From Rhodobiaceae bacterium (lineage in GTDB: Bacteria; Pseudomonadota; Alphaproteobacteria; Rhizobiales; Tepidamorphaceae), in contig JACKJR010000003.1 in NCBI GenBank assembly GCA_020637855.1, positions 248,001-312,000 of the forward strand: 64,000 bases of DNA, written 5' to 3'. The notes under the pieces are model-generated. The model worked only from the letters and a program-made list of their open reading frames with translations, was not told the DNA's origin and ran no database searches. Below, piece after piece: positions 44,830 to 53,923 of this stretch (positions are counted from its first letter, which is position 1; each line of letters starts with the position of its first letter). The position numbers and the translations under genes are program-made.

Positions 44830-46104
44830 ATGTTTTTTCTAGACAGAATTTCGTTTCGTCGCACGGCCCTTGGTCTGATCTTGGTGGGGTTGGGACTGGG
44901 TTCAACGCACGGGGTTTCCCTGGCCCGTGACGATGCTGCCGTTATTGTCGATTACAATACCGGCGATACACGCAAGCAGTATGACGCAACGTCGCGCGAG
45001 CTCGAAGCGAGGCTAGCGGCCACACCGCCCGTGCTGTCGCAACAGACGGTCTATTTTACCCAGCAGGCGATCCAGAAATACGAGCAGATTGCCGCGCAGG
45101 GCGGGTGGCAGCAGATTCACACCGGCGATATCCTGCGTCTTGGCGCCAACACGCCAGCCGTGGCCCAGGTGCGCAAACGGTTGATGGTCAGCGGTGATCT
45201 CGATTCCGGATATAGCCTTTCCCACGTTTTCGATGCCTATCTGCAAGCCGCTGTGCGGAACTTCCAGCTGCGGCACGGCCTTTTCACCGATGGGGTGGTG
45301 GGACGCGAAACGCTAGCGGCAATGAATGTTCCCGTTGAGAAGCGTCTTCAGCAGTTGCGGACCAATCTCGTCCGGCTGACGGCCATGGGTGGCGATCTTG
45401 GCCAGCGTTATGTGATGGTCAATATCCCCGGCGCCGAGATCGAGGCGGTTGAAAACAACGCCGTTGTTTCGCGCCATACTGCGATCGTCGGCAAGATCGA
45501 CCGGCCGTCGCCGCTGGTTTCAAGCCGCATCAGCCAGATCAACTTCAATCCGTTCTGGCATGCGCCCAAGAGTATCGTTCAGAAAGACATCATTCCGCGC
45601 ATGCGCGAGGATCCCGAATATCTGTCGCGTTACAAGATCCGCATCTATGACCAGAGCGGCAGCGAGGTCGATCCGAAGATGGTCAACTGGCAGTCTGACG
45701 AGGCTGTTGACTATCTTTTGCGCCAGGATCCCGGCGATCAGAATTCGATGGGCTCCATCCGCATCAATTTCGCCAACAAGCACTCTGTCTACCTGCACGA
45801 TACGCCGCAGCAGTCGCTGTTTGGCTCCAACTACCGGTTCCATTCATCCGGCTGCGTGCGGGTCCACGACGTTCGCAAGCTTGTCTCCTGGCTGTTGCAG
45901 CCTAACGGCAATTATGACCAGCAGGTTGTCGATGCAACGATTGCGTCGGGCGAGCGGATCGATGTGAACCTCTCGTCTCCGACGCCGATCTACATGACCT
46001 ATATCACCGCATGGGGAACGCCGGACGGCATCGTTCACTTCCGTCCCGATGTCTACGAGCGGGATGCGGCAGGCGATCTGGCGATCGCCGGCCAGGACAG
46101 CTAA
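44830..46104 (+). CDS. ldtP: L,D-transpeptidase (YkuD) with peptidoglycan-binding domain
   Basis: A 424-residue envelope enzyme that makes 3-3 peptidoglycan crosslinks or attaches proteins to peptidoglycan. It has an N-terminal export helix (TALGLILVGLGLGSTHGVSL), a peptidoglycan-binding domain (about 105-165, FQLRHGLFTDGVVGRETLAA) and a C-terminal YkuD domain with H323 in YLHDTP and the catalytic Cys342 in FHSSGCVRVHD. This fits LdtP, the known partner of LdtR. Its stop is three bases before the palindromic element. Confidence 0.92.
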   Translation: MFFLDRISFRRTALGLILVGLGLGSTHGVSLARDDAAVIVDYNTGDTRKQYDATSRELEARLAATPPVLSQQTVYFTQQAIQKYEQIAAQGGWQQIHTGDILRLGANTPAVAQVRKRLMVSGDLDSGYSLSHVFDAYLQAAVRNFQLRHGLFTDGVVGRETLAAMNVPVEKRLQQLRTNLVRLTAMGGDLGQRYVMVNIPGAEIEAVENNAVVSRHTAIVGKIDRPSPLVSSRISQINFNPFWHAPKSIVQKDIIPRMREDPEYLSRYKIRIYDQSGSEVDPKMVNWQSDEAVDYLLRQDPGDQNSMGSIRINFANKHSVYLHDTPQQSLFGSNYRFHSSGCVRVHDVRKLVSWLLQPNGNYDQQVVDATIASGERIDVNLSSPTPIYMTYITAWGTPDGIVHFRPDVYERDAAGDLAIAGQDS

Positions 46105-46107
46105 CCA

Positions 46108-46376
46108 AGGGCCTCAACCCAATTGGGATTTGGAGCGTGGTATGAGGCAACATCGCTCAGTTTCAGGAGCGAAAGCGCAGGAAGGGTGCTCCCCTTTCAA
46201 GCTTTCGCGACGCCGAAATGGGCGATTTTTCCCATATCCTTTCCGGGCGCGGCGGATTTTGCCTCTGAATGCGTTGTGCTCCGCTTGTGGTGATCTGCAC
46301 CACGGCGCGAACCGCGCCTGTTCAGATGCAAAATCCGGCACGTGCCACGCCCTGAACCTAATTGGGTTGAGGCCCT
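46108..46376. repeat. 269-bp nested palindromic element
   Basis: Outer arms 46108-46127 and 46357-46376 match over 20 bases with one mismatch (AGGGCCTCAACCCAATTGGG against its complement). Inner arms 46253-46269 and 46321-46337 match 16 of 17 (CGGATTTTGC). Further hairpins include GCGAAAGC/GCTTTCGC (46169/46201), ATGGG/CCCAT (46218/46231), GTGGTG/CACCAC (46287/46298) and GGCGCG/CGCGCC (46304/46313). The right arm carries GAGG seven bases before the next gene. It could be a MITE-like repeat or a structured RNA. Confidence 0.7.
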
Positions 46377-46379
46377 AGC

Positions 46380-46610
46380 ATGCCGCCTGCAGGCGGATCA
46401 GATCGTGATCGCCGGGCGCCTTCGGGTCAGCCCGGCGAAATCATTCTGGAATTTTTCCCGATCGGCAAAATGATCCGTGTGGTTGCAGTCGATGCAGCCA
46501 GCGGGCTCGAGGCCACGATTATGGGGCCGGCGAATGCATCGCGCGCCGATCTTGAGCGTGTTGCCGTGCGAAAACTCAGGATGATGCTGGCGCGCGGCGG
46601 GCGCCCATAG
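46380..46610 (+). CDS. DUF6898-like small protein
   Basis: A 76-residue protein with a Gly/Arg-rich start followed by a conserved domain: GEIILEFFPIGKMIRVVAVD and GLEATIMGPANASRADLERV. This resembles a small rhizobial family of unknown function. Its likely ribosome site (GAGG, 46369-46372) lies inside the right arm of the palindromic element. It precedes glyA by 165 bases. Confidence 0.7.
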   Translation: MPPAGGSDRDRRAPSGQPGEIILEFFPIGKMIRVVAVDAASGLEATIMGPANASRADLERVAVRKLRMMLARGGRP

Positions 46611-46775
46611 GCTATTGTTGGAAAAAGTCCTTTTGTCGCAATCGAACTACCCGGATTGCCTTTTTTGCGGCATGTAGCCGATGATTGCGGGGCGAAGACG
46701 GCATGGGAGGCGGCTTTGCACCTGCGCGCAACGGTGCGCATGCGACATATTCCCGATAAAGAGAAAGAAGTGACG

Positions 46776-48050
46776 ATGTCCGACTTTTTCCATGACGATC
46801 TTGCCAAGACCGATCCGGAACTGGCGGAGGCCATTCACGGCGAATTCGTTCGCCAGCGCGATGAAATCGAGCTGATCGCCTCGGAAAACATCGTTTCCAA
46901 GGCGGTGATGCAGGCGCAAGGGTCGGTTCTCACCAACAAATATGCCGAAGGCTATCCGGGCCGGCGCTATTATGCGGGCTGCGAGCATGTCGATGTTGCG
47001 GAGCAGCTTGCCATCGAGCGCGCGAAAAAGCTGTTCAACTGCTCTTTCATCAACGTGCAGCCGCATTCGGGTGCGCAGGCCAACCAGGCGGTGTTCATGG
47101 CGCTGCTGCAGCCGGGCGATACCTTCATGGGGCTTGATCTTGCCTGTGGCGGACACCTGACGCACGGGTCTCCGGTCAACCAGTCGGGCAAGTGGTTCAA
47201 GCCGGTTCCCTACAAGGTTACGAAGGATACCAACCGCATCGACATGGATGAGGTTCGCGACCTTGCGAAGAAGGAAAGCCCGAAGGTCATCATTGCAGGT
47301 GGTTCGGCCTATCCGCGCCAGATCGATTTCAAGGCGTTCCGGGAGATCGCCGATGAGGTTGGCGCCTTCTTCATGGTCGATATGGCACACTTCGCCGGTC
47401 TCGTTGCCGGCGGACAGCATCCCAATCCGCTCGATCACGCTCATGTGGTCACCACCACGACCCACAAGACCCTGCGCGGTCCGCGCGGGGGCATGATCCT
47501 TTCCAATGACGAGGCGCTCGGCAAGAAGATCAACTCCGCCGTGTTCCCCGGCCTGCAGGGCGGCCCGCTGATGCATGTCATCGCCGGCAAGGCAGCTGCC
47601 TTTGGTGAAGCTCTGAAGCCGTCCTTTAAAACGTATGCGGCCCAGGTTGTTGCCAACGCCAAGGCGCTTGCCGAAGCGCTGCGAAGCGACGGGATCGATC
47701 TCGTTTCCGGCGGCACGGACACACACGTTGTTCTTGCCGATATGCGCCCCAAGAAGGTGACCGGTGTCGATGCCGAACAGGCTCTGAAGCGTTCGCATAT
47801 CACCTGCAACAAGAACGGCGTCCCGTTCGATCCCGAAAAGCCGATGGTCACTTCGGGGGTGCGTCTTGGCTCACCGGCAGGCACGACCCGCGGCTTCGGA
47901 GAGGCCGAATTCGCTGAAATCGGCAAGATGATCGCCGATGTGGTCAATGGCCTTGCGGCCAACCGCGAGGGCGACAACGGTGCGGTCGAGGCAGAGGTGC
48001 GCGAGCGCGTCGCGGCGTTGACGAAGCGCTTCCCGATCTACGATCTGTGA
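46776..48050 (+). CDS. glyA: serine hydroxymethyltransferase
   Basis: PLP enzyme interconverting serine and glycine with tetrahydrofolate, the main source of one-carbon units. The 424-residue protein has ELIASENIVSKAVMQAQGS, GYPGRRYYAGCEHVD, and the PLP lysine in VVTTTTHKTLRGPRGG. ATG 46776 (MSDFFHDDLAKTDPEL) has AAAGAAG upstream; a longer frame extends 40 residues but lacks conserved sequence. Confidence 0.97.
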   Translation: MSDFFHDDLAKTDPELAEAIHGEFVRQRDEIELIASENIVSKAVMQAQGSVLTNKYAEGYPGRRYYAGCEHVDVAEQLAIERAKKLFNCSFINVQPHSGAQANQAVFMALLQPGDTFMGLDLACGGHLTHGSPVNQSGKWFKPVPYKVTKDTNRIDMDEVRDLAKKESPKVIIAGGSAYPRQIDFKAFREIADEVGAFFMVDMAHFAGLVAGGQHPNPLDHAHVVTTTTHKTLRGPRGGMILSNDEALGKKINSAVFPGLQGGPLMHVIAGKAAAFGEALKPSFKTYAAQVVANAKALAEALRSDGIDLVSGGTDTHVVLADMRPKKVTGVDAEQALKRSHITCNKNGVPFDPEKPMVTSGVRLGSPAGTTRGFGEAEFAEIGKMIADVVNGLAANREGDNGAVEAEVRERVAALTKRFPIYDL

Positions 48051-48090
48051 TATCTCTCTGAAAGATTTCAGAGTTTCCTTTGAGAATCAG

Positions 48091-48126
48091 TGCCCCGTGG
48101 CTTAATGCTGCGGGGCATATTTTTTT
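48091..48126 (+). terminator. intrinsic terminator after glyA
   Basis: TGCCCCG (48091-48097) and CGGGGCA (48111-48117) form a stem, followed by TATTTTTTT. It ends 17 bases before the nrdR start, so nrdR transcription may need read-through or its own promoter. Confidence 0.75.
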
Positions 48127-48142
48127 GAAACAGGGATAGCTT

Positions 48143-48640
48143 ATGCGTTGCCCGTTCTGCGGAAGCCACGACACGCAGGTCAAGGATTCAAGGCCGACCG
48201 AGGACAACACGGCGATCCGCCGCAGGCGGGTTTGCCCCGACTGCGGCCAGCGCTTCACGACATTCGAGCGCGTTCAGCTGCGCGAACTGACCGTCATCAA
48301 GACGAACGGGCGGCGGGTTCCCTTCGATCGCGACAAGCTGTTGCGGTCAATCCAGGTCGCGATGCGCAAGCGTCCTGTCGAATCCGAGCGCATCGAACGT
48401 TTGGTGTCCGGGCTCGTCAGGGCACTTGAAAGCATGGGCGAGAGCGAGGTTCCATCCGCGACCATCGGCAAAATGGTGATGGAATCGCTGGCCGAAATCG
48501 ATCAGGTTGCCTATGTGCGCTTTGCATCGGTGTACAAGAACTTCCACGAAGTGAAGGATTTCGCCGAGTTCATCGGCTCGATGCCTGGCGATGAGGATGA
48601 CGAGCAACCCACCCGCAAGAGCCGCAGGCTTGACGACTGA
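48143..48640 (+). CDS. nrdR: NrdR transcriptional repressor
   Basis: Zinc-ribbon/ATP-cone repressor of ribonucleotide reductase genes. The ribbon is MRCPFCGSHDTQVKDSRPTE with RRRRVCPDCGQRFTTFE; the ATP cone runs about 46-136 (VPFDRDKLLRSIQVAMRKRP). The 165-residue length is normal. Linked to ribD by an overlap of about 50 bases, as often seen in proteobacteria. Confidence 0.96.
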   Translation: MRCPFCGSHDTQVKDSRPTEDNTAIRRRRVCPDCGQRFTTFERVQLRELTVIKTNGRRVPFDRDKLLRSIQVAMRKRPVESERIERLVSGLVRALESMGESEVPSATIGKMVMESLAEIDQVAYVRFASVYKNFHEVKDFAEFIGSMPGDEDDEQPTRKSRRLDD

Positions 48641-49772
48641 CGACCGCTTTATGAAAGCGGCGCTGCGGCTTGCGCGGCGCAATCTCGGACAGACCTGGCC
48701 CAATCCCGCCGTTGGAGCGCTCATCGTCTCTCAGGACGAAAGCGGACATTTCATGATCACGGGAAAGGGAGCCACCGCGCGTGGCGGGCGCCCGCATGCG
48801 GAACGCATTGCGCTCGAAATGGCAGGCGAGGCTGCCCGGTGTGCAACCTGCTATGTCACGCTGGAACCCTGCGCCCATCATGGCCGCACGCCGCCATGCG
48901 CGCAGGCGCTTGTCGATGCCGGTGTGGGGCGGGTGGTCATTGGTGCCGGTGATCCGGACAGCCGTGTCGCGGGTAAAGGCATCGAACTGATGAGATCTGC
49001 CGGCATCGTGGTGGAGACAGGCGTTATGGGTGATGAGGCCGCGCTGCTCTCTGCAGGCCATATCCTCCGGGTCAGGAACCGGCGGCCGTTCGTGACGCTG
49101 AAAATGGCGCTGACGGCTGACGGCATGTTTGCCGGGCAGGGCCACAAGGAAATCTCGATCACCGGAAAGGAAACGCGCGCCTATGTGCATATGATGCGCG
49201 CCTGCCATGACGCTGTCCTGACCGGGAGAGGGACGGTTCAAACCGATGACCCGCAGTTGACCTGCCGGTTGCAGGGCATGGAATATAAATCGCCGGTGCG
49301 GGTGGTTCTGGACAGCCGTTTTACTCTCGGGAGCATCTTACTGCTGTTTCAAGGCAGGCCGCCGGTCTGGATCGTCGGGCTCGCCGGATACGCGGAAAAC
49401 GCCAAAGCGCTGGAACAGGCAGGGGCCCGCATTCTATTTGCTGATGGTGGGATGGAGAGGCCTGGTGTGCAGCAGGTGCTGGAAATATTGGCGCGGGAGG
49501 GGATCACGCGGCTGATGGTCGAGGCGGGTGGAGAGGTGGCCGAAGCGTTCCTTGCGTCCGGTCTGGTGGACGAGATCGTCGTTGCGCGCTCGCCCCGGAC
49601 GCTCGCCCAAATCGCACCGGGTGCAGGCGCGGGCAGGGCAGCACCGCTGCTTGATACGCTTGCCCGGAACCCTGATGGGAGTGCATATGAGCTGGTCGAC
49701 ACTTTCAAGCGGGGCGCCGATACGCTGACCGTCCTGCGCCGCCGGGGGCTGGTGTCCGGATTATTGGCGTAG
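48591..49772 (+). CDS. ribD: bifunctional riboflavin deaminase/reductase RibD
   Basis: Deaminates and reduces the pyrimidine intermediate of riboflavin synthesis. The N-terminal deaminase has RPHAERIALEMAG and CYVTLEPCAHHGRTPPCAQA for zinc; the C-terminal reductase has FVTLKMALTADGMFAG and LVEAGGEVAEAFLASGLVDE-like segments. The start is uncertain: ATG 48591, ATG 48597, TTG 48630 and ATG 48651 are all in frame, and the longest overlaps nrdR by 50 bases. Up to 393 residues. Confidence 0.92.
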   Translation: MRMTSNPPARAAGLTTDDRFMKAALRLARRNLGQTWPNPAVGALIVSQDESGHFMITGKGATARGGRPHAERIALEMAGEAARCATCYVTLEPCAHHGRTPPCAQALVDAGVGRVVIGAGDPDSRVAGKGIELMRSAGIVVETGVMGDEAALLSAGHILRVRNRRPFVTLKMALTADGMFAGQGHKEISITGKETRAYVHMMRACHDAVLTGRGTVQTDDPQLTCRLQGMEYKSPVRVVLDSRFTLGSILLLFQGRPPVWIVGLAGYAENAKALEQAGARILFADGGMERPGVQQVLEILAREGITRLMVEAGGEVAEAFLASGLVDEIVVARSPRTLAQIAPGAGAGRAAPLLDTLARNPDGSAYELVDTFKRGADTLTVLRRRGLVSGLLA

Positions 49773-49798
49773 ATGGCAGGCCTTGAGGCGCGGATTTC

Positions 49799-50425
49799 AT
49801 GTTCACCGGCATTATCACCGACATCGGGACCGTGGTCTCCAGCGAGACGAGCCCATCTGGCAGGCGTCTCGTGGTCGCATGCGCGTATGATCCAGAAAGG
49901 ATCGACATGGGAGCATCGATCTGTTGTTCCGGCGCCTGCATGACGGTCGTGGAAAAAGGGCGCGGCCATGCTGGCAGAGGCTGGTTTGCGGTTGATGTGT
50001 CGCCTGAATCCCTGGCCCGCACGACGCTCGGCGACTGGCGTGAAGGCACACGGGTCAATCTGGAGCGCTCGCTTGCCATGGGGACCGAGCTGGGGGGGCA
50101 TCTGGTTACCGGCCATGTTGATGCCGTGGCTGCTGTCACGGAGCGTGCCGATGAAGGTGGAACGGCCCGCTTTACATTCGAAGTTCCGGCGAATCTCGCC
50201 CGATTCATTGCTGAAAAAGGCTCGGTTGCTCTCGATGGCACATCGTTGACGGTAAATTCCGTGGCCGGAAACGCATTTTCGGTGACGCTTATTCCCCACA
50301 CACTCGGTGTAACCACCTGGGGTGAAAAGCATGCGGGGGACAACATCAACCTTGAGGTCGATCTGATGGCGCGCTATGCCGCCCGGCTGATGGAATTCGG
50401 CGACCCTTCCGGTCGTGCCGAATAG
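49799..50425 (+). CDS. ribE: riboflavin synthase alpha chain
   Basis: Dismutates two 6,7-dimethyl-8-ribityllumazine molecules into riboflavin. The two lumazine-binding repeats begin MFTGIITDIGTV and GHLVTGHVDAVAAV. The first contains a modest SICCSGACMTVVEK segment. The 208-residue length is normal. It lies 26 bases after ribD and 15 before ribH. Confidence 0.95.
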   Translation: MFTGIITDIGTVVSSETSPSGRRLVVACAYDPERIDMGASICCSGACMTVVEKGRGHAGRGWFAVDVSPESLARTTLGDWREGTRVNLERSLAMGTELGGHLVTGHVDAVAAVTERADEGGTARFTFEVPANLARFIAEKGSVALDGTSLTVNSVAGNAFSVTLIPHTLGVTTWGEKHAGDNINLEVDLMARYAARLMEFGDPSGRAE

Positions 50426-50440
50426 AGGGATTGCACGCGG

Positions 50441-50893
50441 ATGAGCGAACGGCTGCTGATCATTGAATCACCCTACTACCCGGAGATTACGGAGGCGCTC
50501 AGACAAGGAGCGCTTGCCGCAATCGAGGCCGCTGGCGCCACGGCCGACAGGGTGGAGGTGCCCGGCGTGCTCGAAATTCCCGCAGCGCTTTCGATGGCCG
50601 TTGCCTCGGTCCGGCGCGGGCAGGGGCCGGTCTATGACGGCTATGTCCTGCTTGGTTGCGTGATCCGCGGCGAGACGAGCCACTATGACATCGTCGCCAA
50701 TGAATCCGCGCGCGCCGTGATGGATCTCAGCGTCGAATACCAGCTTGCCGTCGGTAACGGCATTCTGACCGTCAACAATGGTGACCAGGCGCGCGTGCGT
50801 TCGGACATCAACAAGAAAAACAAGGGCGGGGATGCGGCGCGTGCGGCTCTTGCCATGATTTCCCTGCGCCGTTGTCTTGCGGGGCTTGCATAA
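50441..50893 (+). CDS. ribH: 6,7-dimethyl-8-ribityllumazine synthase
   Basis: Makes lumazine from the RibD-pathway product and dihydroxybutanone phosphate. The 150-residue protein has VPGVLEIPAALSMA and the active histidine in GETSHYDIVANESARAVMD. Its TAA shares one base with the nusB ATG. Typical RibH1-type length. Confidence 0.95.
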   Translation: MSERLLIIESPYYPEITEALRQGALAAIEAAGATADRVEVPGVLEIPAALSMAVASVRRGQGPVYDGYVLLGCVIRGETSHYDIVANESARAVMDLSVEYQLAVGNGILTVNNGDQARVRSDINKKNKGGDAARAALAMISLRRCLAGLA

Positions 50894-51402
50894 TGTCGCC
50901 CGCGAAAACGCCTCGCAAGAACCAGCCGCGCGGCGGCAACAGGCGTTCTGTGGCTCGTCTCGGCGCGGTGCAGGCGCTTTACCAGATGGATATTGCCGGG
51001 GGTGATTTGCCTTCCACGCTGGCCGAGTTCGAAGCGCACAGACTGGGCCGTGAGGTCGATGGCGATACCTATGGCGAAGCGGATGCCGGTTTCTTTCGTG
51101 ATCTGGTGACAGGCGTCGTTCGCGAACAACGGCGCATCGACCGTCTCGTCGATCTTGTGCTTGAAACATCCTGGCCGCTGAAACGCATCGATCTGACCTT
51201 GCGCAATATCCTGCGGGCCGGGACATACGAATTGCTCTTCCGCAGCGATGTGCCGGCGCGTGCCGCCATTAGTGAATATGTCGATGTGGCGCACGGGTTT
51301 TATGACGATGATGGACCGCGTCTTGTGAATGGTGTGCTGGATGCGATTGCCCGCAGCGAGCGCTCCGGGGAAGTCGCCAGACGCGCCACGCCGGAAACGT
51401 GA
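50893..51402 (+). CDS. nusB: transcription antitermination factor NusB
   Basis: Binds boxA RNA with S10 in rRNA antitermination. The 169-residue helical protein has RSVARLGAVQALYQMDIAGG and ILRAGTYELLFRSDVPARAAI, the conserved NusB core. ATG 50893 overlaps the ribH stop by one base. Gene order ribH-nusB-thiL is standard. Confidence 0.95.
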   Translation: MSPAKTPRKNQPRGGNRRSVARLGAVQALYQMDIAGGDLPSTLAEFEAHRLGREVDGDTYGEADAGFFRDLVTGVVREQRRIDRLVDLVLETSWPLKRIDLTLRNILRAGTYELLFRSDVPARAAISEYVDVAHGFYDDDGPRLVNGVLDAIARSERSGEVARRATPET

Positions 51403-51423
51403 TCGCGTACGGACCGCAATGCC

Positions 51424-52410
51424 ATGTTCGATGAAGACAGGTTCATCCGCGAATGCCTTCGCCCGCTGGCAAGCGTCCCGGGGGCGGCGGGCTTTACCGA
51501 TGACGCAGCGCTCATTCAGCCGCCTGAAGGCAAGTCGCTGATCGCGACAGCCGACACCATCATTGCAGGCGTGCATTTCCCGGCTTCGGAGCGGGCCAAC
51601 CTGATCGCGGCGCGGGCGATCCGGGTCAATGTGTCCGATCTGGTGGCGAAGGGAGCAGAACCGTTCGGTTATCTGCTGCATCTGAGTGTGCCGGCTGCGA
51701 CCCGGGATGAATTCGGCAATGAATTTGCCGCCGCGCTTCAATCTGCACATGAAACCTATGGTCTCAGGCTCTTTGGCGGCGATACGACCGTCGTGCCCGA
51801 AGGGGCGCCACTGAGTGTTTCCGTCACCATGCTGGGTATTGCCCCCGATGGAGGGCCAGTGCGCCGGTCCGGGGCAAAGCCAGGTGACGTGATTTTCGTC
51901 AGCGGCGAGATCGGCGATGCCGCGCTGGGGCTGCTGGTGGCGCGCGGTGACCCGATGCCGAAACTCGCTCCCGAGCACAGGAGCCATCTGGAAGCATCCT
52001 ACCGCCTGCCACGGCCGCCTGTTGGCATACAGCCGGCCATCGTTGCCCATGCCCATGCGTCGATGGATATTTCCGATGGGCTCGTCGGCGATCTTGAGCG
52101 GATGTGCCAGGCAAGCGGCGTATCAGCACGAGTCAGTGCCTCCAAGGTGCCGCTGAGCGACGCAGTGCGCGAGGCCTGCGAGCGTGATGCGCGTCTCATG
52201 AAGGTCGTGCTGACAGGGGGCGACGACTATCAGGTGCTCGTCGCCGTTCCGCTCGACAAATCAATTGCGTTTGCCCGCGAAGCCCTGACACATGGACATA
52301 CAGTCAAGGCGATCGGTACATGTGGCGATGGGCCACCCGAAGTCGTCGCTGTTGATGGCGCGGGCCAACCGTTGAGCTTTACGCATACGCGTTACACACA
52401 TCGCGGCTGA
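51424..52410 (+). CDS. thiL: thiamine-monophosphate kinase
   Basis: Phosphorylates thiamine monophosphate to the diphosphate cofactor. Conserved motifs are TDDAALIQPPEG, TADTIIAGVHF, RVNVSDLVAKGAEP and MDISDGLVGDLERM. The 328-residue length is normal. It starts 21 bases after nusB and precedes the MFS gene. Confidence 0.94.
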   Translation: MFDEDRFIRECLRPLASVPGAAGFTDDAALIQPPEGKSLIATADTIIAGVHFPASERANLIAARAIRVNVSDLVAKGAEPFGYLLHLSVPAATRDEFGNEFAAALQSAHETYGLRLFGGDTTVVPEGAPLSVSVTMLGIAPDGGPVRRSGAKPGDVIFVSGEIGDAALGLLVARGDPMPKLAPEHRSHLEASYRLPRPPVGIQPAIVAHAHASMDISDGLVGDLERMCQASGVSARVSASKVPLSDAVREACERDARLMKVVLTGGDDYQVLVAVPLDKSIAFAREALTHGHTVKAIGTCGDGPPEVVAVDGAGQPLSFTHTRYTHRG

Positions 52411-52428
52411 ATCGCGAAAGGACGTCTC

Positions 52429-53652
52429 TTGGCAACAGGCACGGCAAGCCCCGATCCGGCGCTGATAGATGATGGCATTGCGCGCCACAACAGCATCGTT
52501 CTTGCCGGAGGGCAGATGCTGGGCGGTGCCTGCGCGACCATTGTCATGACGCTTGGCGGTATTATCGGAACCACGCTTGCTCCCGACCCGGCATGGGCAA
52601 CGCTGCCGATCACGTGCTTTGTTTTCGGACAGGCTCTGGCGACGCTGCCTGCCGGACTGTACATGCGGCGCGTGGGCCGCCGCCTGGGCTTCATGGCAGG
52701 CTCGCTGTTTGCCGTTGCAGGCGGGCTGATTGGCACCGTGGCCCTGATGATGGCGCGGTTCGATCTGTTTTTGCTGGCGACGATGCTGTGCGGGTGTTTC
52801 CAGGCGCACATCCAGTATTACCGGTTTGCCGCAGCCGATTTGGCAAGCCCCGCGTTCCAGCCCAAAGCAATCTCCTGGGTGCTGATCGGAGGTGTGGCAG
52901 CTGCGATCCTTGGGCCGCAGTTGGTCATCTACAGCCGCGATCTGCTGTTGCCTGTGACTTTCGCCGGTTCATTCCTGACGCTGGCCATCGTCGCGAGCCT
53001 GTCGTTTGTTCTGATGACGCAGGTGCGTGGCCCGGCTATCGGGATGCGAACAAGTTCGGGTGGGAGACCTCTGGGCGAGATCCTGCGCCAGCCCCGTCTT
53101 CTCGTCGCCATTGCCTGCGGCATGATCAGTTATTCGATGATGAGCCTCGTGATGACGGCGGCGCCGATTGCGATGCTTGCCTGCAACTATGGTGTTTCCG
53201 ATGCTGCGCTTGCCATTCAATGGCATGCGCTTGCCATGTTCACCCCCAGTTTTTTCACCGGCCACCTGATCGCGCGTTTCGGCAAGGAACGTGTGAGCGC
53301 TGCAGGTATGTTCCTTCTTGCGGGATGTGGTGTTGTCGCGCTTTCCGGTGTCGAGCTTGCTCATTTCTGGGGAGCCTTGATCCTGCTAGGAATCGGTTGG
53401 AATTTCAGTTTTGTCGGCGCGACATCGATGGTGACGGAGTGCTGCAGGCCTGAAGAACGCAACAAAGTCCAGGCTGTGAACGAGTTTGCCGTTTTCGGGT
53501 CGGTTGCCCTTGCTTCCTTCATGTCAGGCAGGCTGATGTCGGCGTTTGGCTGGGAAACGGTCAATTACACCGTCTTTCCGATGGTATTACTGGCTCTGAT
53601 GCTGATTGTCGTGCTGATTGTGCGCAGCCGGACGGTTTCCAGTCCCGCCTGA
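52429..53652 (+). CDS. MFS transporter
   Basis: A 407-residue major facilitator with about 12 helices. The intracellular loop between helices 2 and 3 reads GLYMRRVGRRLGFMAG, a form of the MFS signature. It starts at TTG with AAAGGA upstream, 18 bases after thiL. Substrate is unknown; a thiamine- or riboflavin-related role is only suggested by position. Confidence 0.85.
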   Translation: MATGTASPDPALIDDGIARHNSIVLAGGQMLGGACATIVMTLGGIIGTTLAPDPAWATLPITCFVFGQALATLPAGLYMRRVGRRLGFMAGSLFAVAGGLIGTVALMMARFDLFLLATMLCGCFQAHIQYYRFAAADLASPAFQPKAISWVLIGGVAAAILGPQLVIYSRDLLLPVTFAGSFLTLAIVASLSFVLMTQVRGPAIGMRTSSGGRPLGEILRQPRLLVAIACGMISYSMMSLVMTAAPIAMLACNYGVSDAALAIQWHALAMFTPSFFTGHLIARFGKERVSAAGMFLLAGCGVVALSGVELAHFWGALILLGIGWNFSFVGATSMVTECCRPEERNKVQAVNEFAVFGSVALASFMSGRLMSAFGWETVNYTVFPMVLLALMLIVVLIVRSRTVSSPA

Positions 53653-53844
53653 ATTCAGCGGCCTTCCCTTGCGGTAAACCCTTAGCCCAAATGATGCAGG
53701 CCGGTATGTGCCTTGCCGGTTGCGTCAGCGGATGAGTTTTGGCAATGTCCGCGCCGACCGAAGGTCCGGCGGGGGCGGGGCCGGGGGAAATCGTTTGCCC
53801 GGCGCCATGCATTCGTTTGTTGGTTCACGGCTCGTTGTGTTCGG

Positions 53845-53863
53845 CACCGGCAATTGACCGGTG
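53845..53863. promoter_or_regulatory. hairpin in hppA leader region
   Basis: CACCGG (53845-53850), loop CAATTGA, CCGGTG (53858-53863), about 60 bases before hppA. No T run follows. Could be a regulator site or RNA stem. The rest of the 271-base gap 53653-53923 holds nothing else recognised. Confidence 0.3.
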
Positions 53864-53923
53864 ACTGAAGCGACGGCTTTCGCGCTTGCCGAGATTTCAC
53901 TTTATTCACAAGGGTAGGACCCC

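Noticed and set aside
46647..47798. 383-residue minus-strand frame
   Set aside because: Antisense to glyA, which has complete motifs on the plus strand.
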